Positions 63,199-64,000 of a stretch of 64,000 bases of DNA are shown piece after piece (within the stretch, counting starts at the first letter, position 1; each line of letters opens with the position of its first letter). Source of the stretch: Allobosea sp. Root483D1 (GTDB lineage Bacteria; Pseudomonadota; Alphaproteobacteria; Rhizobiales; Beijerinckiaceae); contig NZ_LMJW01000023.1 in assembly GCF_001429505.1 (NCBI RefSeq), forward strand, positions 53,579 to 117,578, in the 5' to 3' direction. Below the pieces are notes generated by a model. The model was not told where the DNA came from. It saw nothing but the letters and a program-made list of their open reading frames with translations, and did not search any database. Both the position numbers and the translations under genes were made by a program.

Positions 63199-63242
63199 AA
63201 CGTCCGCTTCCGGGGCAGGTGCTAACGTCAGCTTGTGGCGCA
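63199..63242 (+). repeat. 44-bp dispersed repeat copy
   Basis: Left arm AACGTCCGCTTCCGGGGC, right arm AACGTCAGCTTGTGGCGCA, spacing 25. Confidence 0.8.
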
Positions 63243-63309
63243 GGAGAGCCCAAGTCCGCACCACATCTGCACAGGCTAGCGAGGATGGAAGTCGACCTTG
63301 GCCGCCACT

Positions 63310-64000
63310 TCAGAACCGCATCTCGAAGCGTCCCTTGAGGGCGTGGTCGCGTGAGCGTTCGCCGATGGCGGCGGAGTAGGTCAGGCCGAGCGCGGTGGCC
63401 TGTGAGATGCGCCAGTCGAGCCCGGCCTCGGCGACCAGGGCCTCGCGGTCGATCGGGGCGGCGAAGACGCGGGCGGGCGTGATGCCGGTAACGAAGGCCG
63501 TCTTTGCCACCGGGGTGAGCTCGCCGAAGCCATGGCGCCAGCCGATCAGCCCGCGGGCGAACAGCGGCATCTCCCCGATCTGCGCCTCGGCCCGCAGGCC
63601 GAGCGTGGTGAAGCCGAGCGTCTGCCCGGAGGCGAGGATGCGCAGCGCCGCCGCCCCACCGCGCTCGGTTCCGGCCTCGGTCGAGACCCGGATCAGCGCG
63701 AGCTGGGCGAAGGGCTCGAGCGCAAAGCCGCTGAAGGCGAAGGCATAGCCGAGGTCGGCAAAGCCCTGCGCCACCGAACCCGGCCGCTGCAGGCGCAAGC
63801 TGTCGCCGAAGCCGCGGATCGCGACCTGGCGGCGGATGTCACTCTCGGACCAGCTATAGGCGGCGCCGGCATCGAGGCGCAGGTTGCCGAAGCGGGCGCC
63901 TGCGTAGAGCGCAGCATGGCCGCTATCGAGCTTGCCCGAGGATCGCCTTGCATCGAGATCGAAGCGCGACTGGCTGTAGCCGCCGGCGACGCCGAGCTTC
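63310..64000 (-). CDS. Third autotransporter, C-terminal barrel only (continues beyond the window)
   Basis: The frame is open from the window edge (64000) to the stop at 63310, about 229 codons. It reads LGVAGGYSQSRFDLDARRSS, then GFGDSLRLQRPGSVAQGFAD and ends GRFEMRF, a typical autotransporter barrel ending in Phe. It is clearly paralogous to the barrel of the gene at 59209 (AGYSRSEFDANARLSSGES, GFGDSLKS). The passenger and start lie outside the window. Confidence 0.88.
   Translation of the reverse strand, partial: KLGVAGGYSQSRFDLDARRSSGKLDSGHAALYAGARFGNLRLDAGAAYSWSESDIRRQVAIRGFGDSLRLQRPGSVAQGFADLGYAFAFSGFALEPFAQLALIRVSTEAGTERGGAAALRILASGQTLGFTTLGLRAEAQIGEMPLFARGLIGWRHGFGELTPVAKTAFVTGITPARVFAAPIDREALVAEAGLDWRISQATALGLTYSAAIGERSRDHALKGRFEMRF

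Overview
The window is high-GC chromosomal DNA that reads like the accessory-rich genome of a Hyphomicrobiales alphaproteobacterium; a Bosea-like organism is my best guess. This rests on a D-tartrate dehydratase very close to the Bradyrhizobium TarD type, an orphan Bug-type binding protein, a DUF1127 protein, many divergent LysR pairs, a FixJ-type regulator with a MASE4-like kinase, and large autotransporters. It is an inference, because there is no rRNA, tRNA or core housekeeping gene here.

Layout. 0-1.5 kb: divergent TetR/SDR pair with a clear operator. 1.5-6.2 kb: a patch of mobile debris with a truncated helicase-phospholipase D gene, an unusual fusion of a TRAP-type binding protein with an alpha/beta hydrolase, and a dead integrase copy. 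6.3-15.5 kb: TTC38-like TPR protein, DUF1127 protein, BTAD/TolB-like/TPR regulator, FkbM methyltransferase, GT25 glycosyltransferase, a catalytically dead HtrA homologue and a frameshifted ClpP-like secreted protein. 15.7-19 kb: D-tartrate locus (tarD, Bug binding protein, LysR). 19-22.9 kb: cyclophilin-like protein, Tat-exported hydrolase, MFS exporter, LysR. 23-33.1 kb: ten genes all on the minus strand, several overlapping by 4 bp, running from a histidine kinase and two response regulators through an isochorismatase-like hydrolase, haloperoxidase-like hydrolase, XapX protein, YtcJ-type amidohydrolase, DoxX protein and MFS transporter to an outer-membrane channel. 33.4-36.2 kb: CPA1 antiporter and flavin amine oxidase, coupled. 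36.3-38.2 kb: second debris patch with a thioredoxin-reductase fragment joined to an SDR 3' fragment, then an intact small tyrosine recombinase. 38.3-45.1 kb: MFS, GMC oxidoreductase, hydrolase with OhrR-like regulator, SDR/NTF2 pair with LysR. 45.2-51.2 kb: proline-racemase-family enzyme with a complete polyamine-type ABC importer and a GlxA/AraC regulator. 51.4-64 kb: autotransporter cluster (LuxR, giant autotransporter, AraC, Gly-rich autotransporter, small membrane protein, and a third autotransporter cut by the window edge).

The most striking structure that no gene explains is a family of about 44-bp dispersed repeats. I found 19 copies (one cut by the window edge), almost all between genes. 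All 19 lie in the same orientation on the plus strand, whatever the direction of the neighbouring genes. Each has two similar arms, the first around GTCCGCTT and the second ending in TGGCGC, spaced 25 bp from GTC to GTC in 16 of the 18 complete copies. One copy is shared, together with a hairpin, between the SDR gene at 1.4 kb and its truncated duplicate at 36.6 kb. No CRISPR array, rRNA, tRNA or complete insertion sequence was seen.
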